Shown: positions 1 through 8,851 of the stretch, one piece after another | Position numbering within the stretch: the stretch's first letter is position 1 | How the letters are laid out: every line of letters starts with the position of its first letter | DNA from: Rubrivirga sp. | GTDB taxonomy: Bacteria; Bacteroidota; Rhodothermia; Rhodothermales; Rubricoccaceae | NCBI GenBank assembly: GCA_012269805.1 | Contig: JAAXJP010000228.1 | Span: 1-18,022 of the forward strand | Direction: 5' to 3' | DNA: 18,022 nt | The notes under the pieces: model-generated | The model's database searches: none | What the model was told of the DNA's origin: nothing | What the model saw: only the letters and a program-made list of their open reading frames with translations | Position numbers and translations under genes: made by a program

Positions 1-156
1 CCCGGGCCGCCCTCCGAATCCCCATGTCCGGACCTGCACATTCCCCGCCCAGACCGCCCATTCCAGCCCTCAGACCGCGAAGCTTGGATGGAGTCTACCA
101 ACTGGTCTAGACCAACCTACCACGCGACCACCGACCGTCGCTCCCTCCCTTCTGGG

Positions 157-193
157 CGAGGCGGGTCCGCCTCGGCGCGGCGGTCGCCGAGGC
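157..193 (-). terminator. Hairpin pair just downstream of ftsH, possible terminator
   Basis: Just past the ftsH stop codon, a perfect 9-bp stem pairs 169-177 (GCCTCGGCG) with 185-193 across a 7-base loop. A second stem pairs 157-162 with 169-174, so the two compete for the GCCTCG arm. No T-run follows on the ftsH strand, so this is not a classic intrinsic terminator. The position fits transcript termination or 3'-end protection. The rest of 1-199 holds only a 12-bp palindrome (TGGTCTAGACCA, 103-114); I see no gene there. Confidence 0.4.
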
Positions 194-199
194 CGAACG

Positions 200-2317
<2,118 letters not shown>

Positions 2318-2358
2318 ATGGGAACGTGCGCGCGTGGCGCGGGCGCGGGAGTGCCGCG

Positions 2359-2380
2359 CAAACGAATCAACACAAAGGGG
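2359..2380 (-). promoter_or_regulatory. Candidate ftsH promoter, AT-rich island
   Basis: Between the TPR gene and ftsH, the only AT-rich patch on the ftsH strand reads TTTGTGTTGATTCGTTTG. Its TTCGTTTG end (2366-2359) resembles the Bacteroidota -7 box TAnnTTTG, except that the second base is T instead of A. It sits about 42 bases before the ftsH ATG. No well-spaced -33 TTG is clear. Weak evidence. Confidence 0.25.
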
Positions 2381-2422
2381 GCCGGTACACGACCCCTGGG
2401 GGGAGGTTCCTCCAGGGAGGGA

Positions 2423-2443
2423 CGGCGTCCCCCGTGGACGCCG
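2423..2443 (-). terminator. Hairpin between the TPR/SPOR gene and ftsH
   Basis: A perfect 8-bp stem (CGGCGTCC at 2423-2430 with GGACGCCG at 2436-2443) and a 5-base loop lie about 34 bp past the stop of the TPR/SPOR gene. A weaker GTAAC/GTTAC hairpin (2465-2480) overlaps that stop codon. There is no T-tract. It could end or attenuate read-through into ftsH. Confidence 0.35.
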
Positions 2444-2476
2444 CCGGTGAACCTACGGACGGCGGTAACGTGGGGG

Positions 2477-5400
2477 TTACGGCCCGTCGTCTCCCGGCGT
2501 TTCCCGTTCCGGGAGAGCTTCATATCCATCGAGCCGGACCACCTCACCGCGGAGTTGGGCCCAGGCCGGGAGGTCGTCCCGGGCCGCCCGCGCCTGGGTC
2601 TCGTCGTCGAACCGGCCGATGGCGATGACGTAGGCCCCACCTCGGGTCTCCCGGAGGATCGCCGCACGGAAGCCTGCGCGGGTGAGGACGTCGACCATCT
2701 GTACGCCCTCGTCCGGGATCGACAAGGTCCGTACCCGCCACGTGTATCCGCCGGCGCTCGGATCGAGCGAATCGTCCCCACGGAGTCCACCCGCAGCCAC
2801 GGGCGCTGCGAGCGCCGTGGAGTCGGGCGCGAGGGGTGCCGGCTCGCCCGAGGCGGGCTGCGGGGGCCCTCCCGTAGTATCGGGGAGGGCGTCCGGGGCC
2901 ACCGCGGAGTCGGCAGGCAGGGGCGGCGGGGCCTCAGCGAGCGCGGCGGCCAGGAGCGCCTCCGGGTCCGCTTCGGTGCGGAGTTCGGAGGGGTCGAACG
3001 GTGGCAGCGGAGGAAGCGCGGCGACAAGTTCCGTGGCCCGTGCGGCGGCGCTCGTCCCCGCGTAGCGCGCGGCGAGGGCGCGGAGGTGGTGCCGGACCGT
3101 GAACGACGTCGAGTCGACGAGCGGCAAGGCGGTGCGGCCCTGAGGCTCCGGGGGAGGTGCCGGCGTCGCAGCGGGAGACCCAGGGCGCGCGCCGGGGCCG
3201 CCGAGGCTGGCCGGGCGCCGGACCAGGACTGGCTCGTCGTCCCCGAGTTGGGGCGGCGACTGGCTTGGCTCCAAACGGCCGGCTCGGATGCCCGGTTCGT
3301 CATCGTCCAGGACTCTCGGCCGGCGGACCGACGGGTCGTCGTCGGCCAGGCGCGGCGACTCGACGTCGTCGTCCTGAGCGCGGGCCTCGCCTTCCGCGGG
3401 CGGGGAGACGGGCGAGTCAGGCGGGACGGCGAGCGAATCGCCATCCATCTCCTGCTCCGCGGCGTAGGCCTCGGCGACCGCGGCCATCTCCCCCCGTGAC
3501 AACGAGTCGGCGACGGCGAAGAGAACGGGCGAGATCAGGCTGTCCGGCATCGGGCGGACGAGCGCCGTCGAGTCCCGCCCTGTCCAGTCGGTGTAAGCGA
3601 TGGCGGCGGCAAGGTAGGCGCGGGGGGCGACCGCGGCGTCCGGGTCGGCGTCACCGAGCGCGACGAACGCATCGGCCGCGCCGAGCGCGTCGCCGCCGCG
3701 CCATTGCTTCCGCACCGCGTCGTAGGCCGGCGACGACGCCGCGCTCGAGTCCACCGGAGCCCCAGCCCCCTCCGGCTCGAGCCCGAGGCGGATGCGGGAG
3801 GCCCGCCGGAGCGCGTCAGCGGAGTCGGCGGCGGCGACGGCCTCGTAGAGCGGGCGGGCGGCGTCCTCCCGGCCGGCGGCCCGCTCGATCTCGGCCAGCG
3901 CGTATCGGGCCCGGGTGGCGACCGGGAGGTCCGGCGTGTCGGCGAGGATCCTTCGGTAGAGGGCGGCGGCGGTGTCGGCCCGGCCGAGCGAGAGGAAGAA
4001 CGCGTTGGCGAGCTCGTAGCGGAGGCCGGCCAACTCGGTCACCAGCTCGGCCCGCTTGGCTGGCGTCCGCGGGACCGCGCTCAGGTCGAGCGGCGGCGGC
4101 CCCTCGTTGATCCCGAACCCGCCCTCGACCTCGCCCTCGACCACGCCCCGGGCCGAGGACACGTCGCCGGCCTGGATGGCCGCCCGGCGGCGCCAGTTGG
4201 GCACGAGCGGGCGGTCGCCCCAGACCTGCTCGAACGCGATGAGCCCGGCCTGGATCGACGAGGGCGCCCGGTACGAGAGGAAGCCCGCGTCCGCCGTCGG
4301 CGGGGGGGAGTTGGGCTGTGCCCTTCTGACGCCCTCAGACTCGACCACCCCTCCGCCGCTGAACTCCTGGGCCGTCCGCGCCTCCTGGAGCCGGCGCTGC
4401 TCCTCACGGTACTCGCGGAGCCGCACGGCCTCGATCTCCTCGATCCGCGCCTGGAACTCCTCCTCCGAGAGGTCGCCGAGGGCGAGCAGCGAGTCGGTGT
4501 CCGCGATGAGCCGGGCCGTCTCGGCGAGCGCGCGGTAGGTCTGGGCCTCACTCGGCGCGTCGAGGATGGCGCTCCGTGTGGGGCGGACGTCGGGGGACGG
4601 CGCCCGGAGCGAGGTCGCGGCCGTGTCGAAGTGGGCCGACGCGCGAACGTAGTCGTCGAGGACGTCGCGGTAGAACTCGGCGAGTCGGTAGTGGGCCTGC
4701 CCGCGGACGCTCTGGCCCGCGAGCGTCTCCTCGTAGAGGACGTCGCGGAAGAGGCCGAAGGCGCGGTCGGTCTGCCCGTCGGCCGCGCGGAGGCGGGCCT
4801 CGATGAGCGCCAGCTCGCCCCGGCGGTCGTAGTTCTTGTCGTCCGACCGCATCGAGCGGATGATGTCGAGCCCCTCTTGCGGGCGACCGGCCTGGAGCCC
4901 GATCACGAGCGCGCGGCCGACGCGGGCGGCGTAGCCGAGCTCGTAGGCCGGGTTACGCCGGAGCGCCTCGGTGTAGGCCTGAGCCGAGTCGTCCCACCGC
5001 CCGGCCTGCTCCTCGACCTGCCCCAACAGGACGTAGGCCCGCGCGGCGACGTCGGCGTCCCCCTCCTCTGGGGCCCCGAGGCGGAGCTCCTCGGCCGCCT
5101 CGTCCCACCGGCCGGCGCGGGCGTAGAGCTCGCCGAGCGCGAGCCGCATCTGGGGGTGCCACCGCTGGTCGCCCTCGTCATCGGCCAGGCCCTCCTCTAG
5201 AAGCGCGACGCCCTCGTCGAACCGGTTCGAGGCCGCGTACGTGCGGCCCAGCCAGAACCGGGCCTCGTCCCCCAGCCGCTCGTCGCCCACGGCCTCGGCG
5301 GCGGCCATCGTCTCGCGGAACTTCTGGTCGGCCCCGGCGAAGTTGCGCTGGTAGAAGTACGCTTTCCCGATCACGAGGAGCGCGTCGTCGGCCCACTTCG

Positions 5401-5713
5401 AGGACGGGCGCTCGCGGAGGAGGTCGGCGCTCTTGTCGATGGCCTCCTGGAACGGCCCGGTGGTCCCGGCCGAGCTCGTCACCGGGAACACGGCCACGAG
5501 CTGGTTCCGATCGACCGTCACGGCCGAGCGCTCGAGCGCGCCCTCCCCCGCCTCCAGCGACCGCTCCGCGTTGTAGAACGTGTTGTAGTACGCCCGGAAG
5601 TTGTTGTACCGGCTGTGCAGCGCCGTGCCGGGCTTGCACCCCGACAGGCCGATCCCCAGCCCGGCGAGGGCGAGGAACACGAGCGGGAGACGAACCGACG
5701 GCGCGGAGCGCAT
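2477..5713 (-). CDS. Large TPR lipoprotein with C-terminal SPOR domain (SprE/PorW-like)
   Basis: A 1078-residue predicted lipoprotein. The ATG at 5713 puts a signal peptide directly at the N-terminus, with lipobox LSGC (Cys26); upstream in-frame codons give only Arg/Pro-rich sequence. The mature N-terminus, YNNFRAYYNTFYNAERSLEAG, resembles SprE/PorW, a TPR lipoprotein of the Bacteroidota type IX secretion/gliding apparatus. Residues of about 80-700 are Ala/Leu-rich helical repeats of TPR type (for example ARFWLGRTYAASNRFDEGVA and RLALGELYARAGRWDEAAEE), which suggests a protein-binding scaffold. A disordered Pro/Asp/Ala-rich linker follows, containing three copies of an acidic R-L-x-D-D-x-P-like motif. 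The last ~90 residues (990-1078) look like a SPOR fold, which in known cases binds denuded peptidoglycan glycan strands. It lies between a hypothetical gene and ftsH, with no other type IX genes in view. TPR, lipoprotein and SPOR calls are fairly firm; the secretion role is inference from the N-terminal motif and architecture. Confidence 0.8.
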   Translation of the reverse strand: MRSAPSVRLPLVFLALAGLGIGLSGCKPGTALHSRYNNFRAYYNTFYNAERSLEAGEGALERSAVTVDRNQLVAVFPVTSSAGTTGPFQEAIDKSADLLRERPSSKWADDALLVIGKAYFYQRNFAGADQKFRETMAAAEAVGDERLGDEARFWLGRTYAASNRFDEGVALLEEGLADDEGDQRWHPQMRLALGELYARAGRWDEAAEELRLGAPEEGDADVAARAYVLLGQVEEQAGRWDDSAQAYTEALRRNPAYELGYAARVGRALVIGLQAGRPQEGLDIIRSMRSDDKNYDRRGELALIEARLRAADGQTDRAFGLFRDVLYEETLAGQSVRGQAHYRLAEFYRDVLDDYVRASAHFDTAATSLRAPSPDVRPTRSAILDAPSEAQTYRALAETARLIADTDSLLALGDLSEEEFQARIEEIEAVRLREYREEQRRLQEARTAQEFSGGGVVESEGVRRAQPNSPPPTADAGFLSYRAPSSIQAGLIAFEQVWGDRPLVPNWRRRAAIQAGDVSSARGVVEGEVEGGFGINEGPPPLDLSAVPRTPAKRAELVTELAGLRYELANAFFLSLGRADTAAALYRRILADTPDLPVATRARYALAEIERAAGREDAARPLYEAVAAADSADALRRASRIRLGLEPEGAGAPVDSSAASSPAYDAVRKQWRGGDALGAADAFVALGDADPDAAVAPRAYLAAAIAYTDWTGRDSTALVRPMPDSLISPVLFAVADSLSRGEMAAVAEAYAAEQEMDGDSLAVPPDSPVSPPAEGEARAQDDDVESPRLADDDPSVRRPRVLDDDEPGIRAGRLEPSQSPPQLGDDEPVLVRRPASLGGPGARPGSPAATPAPPPEPQGRTALPLVDSTSFTVRHHLRALAARYAGTSAAARATELVAALPPLPPFDPSELRTEADPEALLAAALAEAPPPLPADSAVAPDALPDTTGGPPQPASGEPAPLAPDSTALAAPVAAGGLRGDDSLDPSAGGYTWRVRTLSIPDEGVQMVDVLTRAGFRAAILRETRGGAYVIAIGRFDDETQARAARDDLPAWAQLRGEVVRLDGYEALPERETPGDDGP

Positions 5714-5784
5714 CGAGACCACGAGAAGAGGAAACGGAGTGCGGGGTAGCGGAGGCGCCGGGCGGTCGGGGGTCGGGTTCGATG

Positions 5785-5792
5785 CGAAGCTA
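5785..5792 (-). promoter_or_regulatory. Candidate -7 box upstream of the TPR/SPOR gene
   Basis: TAGCTTCG on the minus strand lies about 72 bases before the ATG and is followed by a C/T-rich leader. It matches the TAnCTT(C/G) pattern seen upstream of other first-in-operon genes in this window, including an identical TAGCTTC at 11888. No good -33 TTG is visible. Confidence 0.25.
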
Positions 5793-5881
5793 CGCCGACC
5801 GCGAACGGGGCGACAGGGCACGAACGGCGCGCCCCCGACAAGCGTGCCAAAAGCGGCGGCCCCCGCCCGGCTCCAACGGTT

Positions 5882-6334
5882 CTAGTTGGCCCGCGCGCGC
5901 GAGGCCTGCAACGCCTCCGGCGGCGACGGCTGCCCCGCGACGCGGTACCCGACCACGCCCCCGCCCTCGACGAACACGACCAGCCCCTCGGCGTCGGGAT
6001 CGTAGGTCTCCAGTTGGTGGGCCTCCCAGCCGTCGAAGTCGGACTCGGTCGTGCCGGGGAGGTTGTGGATTTGGGTCGTGTAGAACAGCCGCTCGGGCTC
6101 GAAGGGTCGCGGGCGGAACCGGCGTGGCTTCTCGCTCCGCCACAAGACGACGGCGCCAGCCCCGTGCCGCCGGTAGCCCTCGTAGGCCGCGGCCGAGAGC
6201 TCGGCCCAGTGACCGGCCAGGAAGTCACGGTGGGCCTCCGCTCGGGACCGCGCCCGCCGCGACCGCGCCGGACCTGAGGTGATGGTCACGAGCCCGCGAG
6301 GCGTAGCGACGGAAACGGACGACTCGGGCGGCAT
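5882..6334 (-). CDS. Hypothetical protein, 150 residues
   Basis: I do not recognise the family. I chose the ATG at 6334, because a C-rich leader precedes it as for other genes here; a GTG at 6361 would add nine residues. There is no signal peptide or membrane helix, so it is probably cytoplasmic. The first ~35 residues are Arg/Ser/Ala-rich. Two better-ordered patches follow: an amphipathic helix running into a hydrophobic strand (AAAYEGYRRHGAGAVVLWR), and YDPDAEGLVVFVEGGGVVGYRV near the C-terminus, which looks like two beta strands with a Gly turn. Between them is an aromatic/acidic stretch (FYTTQIHNLPGTTESDFDGW). Codon bias matches the neighbours. It is first in the leftward block before the TPR/SPOR gene and divergent from the SCP2-like gene, with about 95 bp between start codons. 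Confidence 0.7.
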   Translation of the reverse strand: MPPESSVSVATPRGLVTITSGPARSRRARSRAEAHRDFLAGHWAELSAAAYEGYRRHGAGAVVLWRSEKPRRFRPRPFEPERLFYTTQIHNLPGTTESDFDGWEAHQLETYDPDAEGLVVFVEGGGVVGYRVAGQPSPPEALQASRARAN

Positions 6335-6391
6335 GGGGGTCGGGGGGAGAACGCGGGCCACGCGAGGCCGTACGTGCGGTTCCGACCGGCC

Positions 6392-6398
6392 TATCTTC
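6392..6398 (+). promoter_or_regulatory. Candidate -7 box for the SCP2-like gene
   Basis: TATCTTC lies 38 bp before the ATG and is followed by a strongly pyrimidine-rich leader with no Shine-Dalgarno-like purine tract. It fits the TAnCTT(C/G) pattern noted elsewhere in this window. No clear -33 TTG is present, so this is weak. Confidence 0.28.
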
Positions 6399-6429
6399 TC
6401 CGGCCCCTCTCCATTCCCCCTCCCTCACG

Positions 6430-6768
6430 ATGGCTCGCTACGCCAACTTCGACGAAGTCCTCGCGTCTTACCCCGACCGCTTCAACAGCGCGAAGGCCCA
6501 GTCCATGGACGACAAGGTCTACATGAACCTGACCGGCGACGACGCCCGCGACGTCACGCTGTACGTCCACCACGGCGAGCTCGACATCATGGAGGGCGAG
6601 GTCCCGGAAGACCCGACGCTCCGGCTCACGGCCAAGACCGAGGACTGGGTCGCCATCGAGAACGGCGAGCTCAACCCGATGATGGCCATGATGCAGGGGA
6701 AGGTGAAGATGAAGGGCTCGGTCCCGTTCGCGACCAAGTTCATGGGCCTCTTCGGCTACGGCGGCTGA
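6430..6768 (+). CDS. SCP2 sterol-binding domain-containing protein
   Basis: A 112-residue single-domain protein of the sterol carrier protein 2 fold, which forms a hydrophobic pocket for lipids or acyl chains. The family pattern is visible: an N-terminal helix (MARYANFDEVLASYPDRFN), a beta sheet (VTLYVHHGELDIMEGE, then LRLTAKTEDWVAIENGELN) and the characteristic C-terminal MMQGKVKMKGSVPFATKFM, equivalent to the usual G-K-[IV]-x-[IV]-x-G-[DS] segment. There is no signal peptide, so it is cytoplasmic. It matches the usual size of stand-alone bacterial SCP2 proteins, whose ligand is generally unknown. It may be a transcription unit of its own, because its stop codon is inside a strong palindrome and moeA starts 55 bp further on. 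Confident of the family, not of the ligand. Confidence 0.88.
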   Translation: MARYANFDEVLASYPDRFNSAKAQSMDDKVYMNLTGDDARDVTLYVHHGELDIMEGEVPEDPTLRLTAKTEDWVAIENGELNPMMAMMQGKVKMKGSVPFATKFMGLFGYGG

Positions 6769-6801
6769 CCTGACGGCTCGGCGCCGAGCCGTCAGGTCAG
6801 C
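6764..6801. terminator. 38-bp perfect palindrome at the end of the SCP2-like gene
   Basis: Positions 6764-6782 are the exact reverse complement of 6783-6801, with the centre at GGC|GCC. The left arm includes the TGA stop of the SCP2-like gene (6766-6768). In RNA it would fold into a stem of about 17 bp with a four-base loop. No T-run follows, so it is not a canonical intrinsic terminator, but it is the strongest hairpin in the window. It sits 22 bp before moeA, where it could terminate, attenuate or stabilise a 3' end. Confidence 0.6.
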
Positions 6802-6823
6802 GCCGACAGGCGGGGCCCCGGCC

Positions 6824-8035
6824 ATGGACACGTTCGTCTCCGTCGAGCACGCCCGGCGCGTCGTCCTCGCGGCGGCGCGGCCGACGGCGGCGGAGACCGT
6901 CCCCCTCCGCGACGCCGTCGGGCAGACGCTGGCGGCGCCGGTCGTCGCCCGCGGCGACCAACCGCCGTTCGACGCCTCGGCGATGGACGGATTCGCCGTC
7001 CGTCGTCCCGACCTCGCCGGGGCCGCCTCGCTCCCCCTCGTTGGAACCGTCCATGCGGGCGAGGCGCCCCCTCCCCTGCCGCCCGGCGCCGCCGTCGCCA
7101 TCATGACCGGCGCCCCGGTCCCGGCCGGCGCCGACGCCGTGATTCCGGTCGAACGCGCAACCCGCGATGGCGACCGGGTCCGGTTCGACGCGACCCCGGA
7201 AGCGGGCGCGAACATCCGCTGGGCCGGCGAGTGGCTTCGAGACCGTTCGCCCGTCCTCGACGCCGGCACGCTCGTGACCCCGGGCGTGCTCGGTCTGCTC
7301 GCGTCGGTCGGCGCGGCGACCGTCGAGGTCCGCCGGAGGCCGCGCGTCGCCGTCATCGCCACCGGCGACGAGCTGGTCGACGTGGCGGAGGCGCCCGGCC
7401 CGGGCCTGATCCGCGACTCGAACGGCCCCGGGCTGGCCGCGCAGGCCGAGGCCGCCGGCGGCGCCGTCGTCGGCCCATTCGTGGCCCGCGACACAGCACC
7501 CGCCATCGCCCGGGTCCTCGACGCGACCGCCGAGGCGGACGTCCTCGTGTTCGCGGGCGGCGTGTCGATGGGCGAGCGCGACCTCGTCCGGACGGTGCTG
7601 GACGAGCGCGGGGCCGAGTGGGCGTTCTGGAAGGTCCGCCAGCGGCCCGGCAAGCCGCTCGCGTTCGGGACGCTCGGCGGGCGGCCGGTCGTCGGGCTGC
7701 CCGGCAACCCCGTAAGCGCCGCCGTGTGCTTCGAGGTCTACGTCCGCCCGCTTCTCCGCGCCTGCCTCGGGCGGCCGACGGGCCCGGCCACCGAGCCGGC
7801 CACGCTCGACGCCCCCCTCTCGAAGCCCGCCGGCCTCCACACGTTTGCTCGCGTGACCGCCCGCCGAGACGCCGACGGCCGCCTCCACGTCGCCCCCGCT
7901 GGCGCTCAAGGCTCCCATGTTGCCCTCTCGCTCGCGGTCTCCGACGGCCTCGCCCACCTCCCCTCTCGCTGGGCCGAGGCGCCTTCCGGCGCGGAGGTGG
8001 CGTTCGAGCGATGGGGGTGGGCACCGGCCCTCTGA
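6824..8035 (+). CDS. moeA: Molybdopterin molybdenumtransferase MoeA
   Basis: MoeA inserts molybdate into adenylylated molybdopterin, the last general step of molybdenum cofactor synthesis in the cytoplasm. The 403-residue length is normal for the family. The N-terminal MoeA domain has PPFDASAMDGFAVR (47-60) and IMTGAPVPAGADAVIPVE (93-110). The MoCF/MogA-like domain begins at VAVIATGDELV (175-185), with RDSNGP (197-202), FAGGVSMGERD (243-253) and RPGKPLAFG...GLPGNPVSAAVCFE (274-304). The C-terminal beta-barrel domain IV follows from about 315. The start ATG is preceded by a G/C-rich stretch with no Shine-Dalgarno site. It is followed 15 bp later by a small monooxygenase-fold gene, suggesting co-transcription. 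No other molybdenum genes are in the window. Confidence 0.97.
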   Translation: MDTFVSVEHARRVVLAAARPTAAETVPLRDAVGQTLAAPVVARGDQPPFDASAMDGFAVRRPDLAGAASLPLVGTVHAGEAPPPLPPGAAVAIMTGAPVPAGADAVIPVERATRDGDRVRFDATPEAGANIRWAGEWLRDRSPVLDAGTLVTPGVLGLLASVGAATVEVRRRPRVAVIATGDELVDVAEAPGPGLIRDSNGPGLAAQAEAAGGAVVGPFVARDTAPAIARVLDATAEADVLVFAGGVSMGERDLVRTVLDERGAEWAFWKVRQRPGKPLAFGTLGGRPVVGLPGNPVSAAVCFEVYVRPLLRACLGRPTGPATEPATLDAPLSKPAGLHTFARVTARRDADGRLHVAPAGAQGSHVALSLAVSDGLAHLPSRWAEAPSGAEVAFERWGWAPAL

Positions 8036-8050
8036 TCCCCCAACGCCCCC

Positions 8051-8338
8051 ATGCTCCTCCGCACTGTCCGAATGACGTTCGACCCAGCGGCGGTCGACGA
8101 CTTCCTCGACCTGTTCTCCCGCGTCCGCCCGAAGATCGCGGGGGCGCCTGGGTGCCGGCACCTCGAGCTGTGGCGCGACGCCCGCTTCCCAAACGTCCTC
8201 ACGACGTTCAGCCGCTGGGACGACGACGCGGCGCTCCAGGCCTATCGCCGGTCCGACTTGTTCCGCGAGACGTGGGCACTGACAGTCCCGTTCTTCGCCG
8301 CCGCGCCGGTCGCGTTCAGCCAGCACGTCGTGGAGTGA
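8051..8338 (+). CDS. Antibiotic biosynthesis monooxygenase (ABM) domain protein
   Basis: A 95-residue protein with the dimeric alpha+beta barrel ABM pattern. It has a first beta strand MLLRTVRMTFDP, a helix (VDDFLDLFSRVRPKIAGAPG), the hallmark strand CRHLELWRD, then the LTTFSRWDDDAALQAYRRSDLF segment typical of ABM/YgiN-like proteins, and a final strand. Family members include cofactor-free quinol monooxygenases, heme-degrading enzymes and many of unknown substrate. The catalytic role cannot be assigned from sequence alone. It is cytoplasmic, with no signal peptide. The ATG is preceded by a C-rich leader, 15 bp after the moeA stop, so the two are probably co-transcribed. It converges with the interrupted GNAT gene 34 bp downstream. 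Confidence 0.85.
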   Translation: MLLRTVRMTFDPAAVDDFLDLFSRVRPKIAGAPGCRHLELWRDARFPNVLTTFSRWDDDAALQAYRRSDLFRETWALTVPFFAAAPVAFSQHVVE

Positions 8339-8372
8339 CCCACCCCAATCGGGTCGGGGGGCTTTGCGCCCA

Positions 8373-8804
8373 CTACCGAACCGGTCGGCGCATCGTGACG
8401 TGCGTGGCAGTCTCGCCGTCGGTCACGAACCCGAGGCGTTCGTACAGCGCCCGCGCCGGATTCACCTTCAGCACCTGAAGCGATACGGGGACGCCCCCCG
8501 CTTCTTCCACGACGCGAGAGACCACTCGCGTTCCGATCCCCTGCCCTTGCCACTCCGGGAGGACCTCGACGGCCACGAGGACCACCTCGTCTGACCGCCG
8601 CTCGACCTGTATTTTTTTTTTTTTTGATTCGGGGACCACCTAGATCTACACCCGCTCCGGTTCGAAGGTCGCGTCGAACCGCCGACGCTGGTCGGCCTCG
8701 TCCCAGCCCCACGTGGCCTCGACGTACGTCCGCATCGCCTCGCAGTGGAGACGCCACAGGAACGCGTGGTCCGCCTCGGTAGCCGGCCGGAGTCGGGGCG
8801 TCAT
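8373..8804 (-). pseudogene. GNAT family N-acetyltransferase, interrupted by two in-frame amber codons
   Basis: Reading the minus strand from the ATG at 8804 gives 52 residues of a GNAT N-terminus (MTPRLRPATEADHAFLWRLH..., TWGWDEADQRRRF, FEPERV). Then come TAG-ATC-TAG at 8648-8640. The same frame continues with a GTG codon (8639) and 88 residues carrying the acetyl-CoA loop LPEWQGQGIGTRV and the C-terminal LQVLKVNPARALYERLGFV motif. Counting the stops as residues, the total is 143 codons, about normal for this GNAT group, so the reading frame is intact apart from the stops. A run of 14 A (8625-8612, minus strand) encodes four lysines where relatives usually have a beta-strand turn. Possible readings are a recent pseudogene, a gene split into two proteins with re-initiation at the GTG directly after the second stop, or a sequence error. 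It lies 47 bp downstream of glgC on the same strand. Confidence 0.75.
8612..8625. repeat. T14 homopolymer (A14 on the minus strand)
   Basis: Fourteen consecutive T within very GC-rich DNA, inside the interrupted GNAT gene. It is the longest homopolymer I noticed in the window. Eight bases of ordinary coding sequence separate it from GGTGG and the TAGATCTA palindrome at 8641-8648. Confidence 0.95.
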
Positions 8805-8816
8805 TTCGGAAGCGTG

Positions 8817-8851
8817 CCCCGTCCTCCGCCGCGGCGCCGAGGCGGGCGGGG
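8817..8851 (-). terminator. Nested hairpin downstream of glgC
   Basis: Directly after the glgC TGA, the minus strand can pair CCCCG (8851-8847) with CGGGG (8821-8817) and, nested inside, CCGCC (8845-8841) with GGCGG (8830-8826). No T-tract follows. The first 19 bases recur exactly on the plus strand at 11791-11809. It is a plausible terminator or 3'-end structure between glgC and the interrupted GNAT gene. Confidence 0.4.

Noticed and set aside
103..114. TGGTCTAGACCA palindrome as an operator
   Set aside because: A single 12-bp palindrome in the non-coding edge region with no gene start nearby; chance or part of a feature outside the window.
8339..8372. Bidirectional terminator between the ABM and GNAT genes
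   Set aside because: Only a 4-bp stem (ACCC/GGGT) is visible, and the T14 tract lies more than 230 bp away, so it cannot be the terminator tail of this hairpin.
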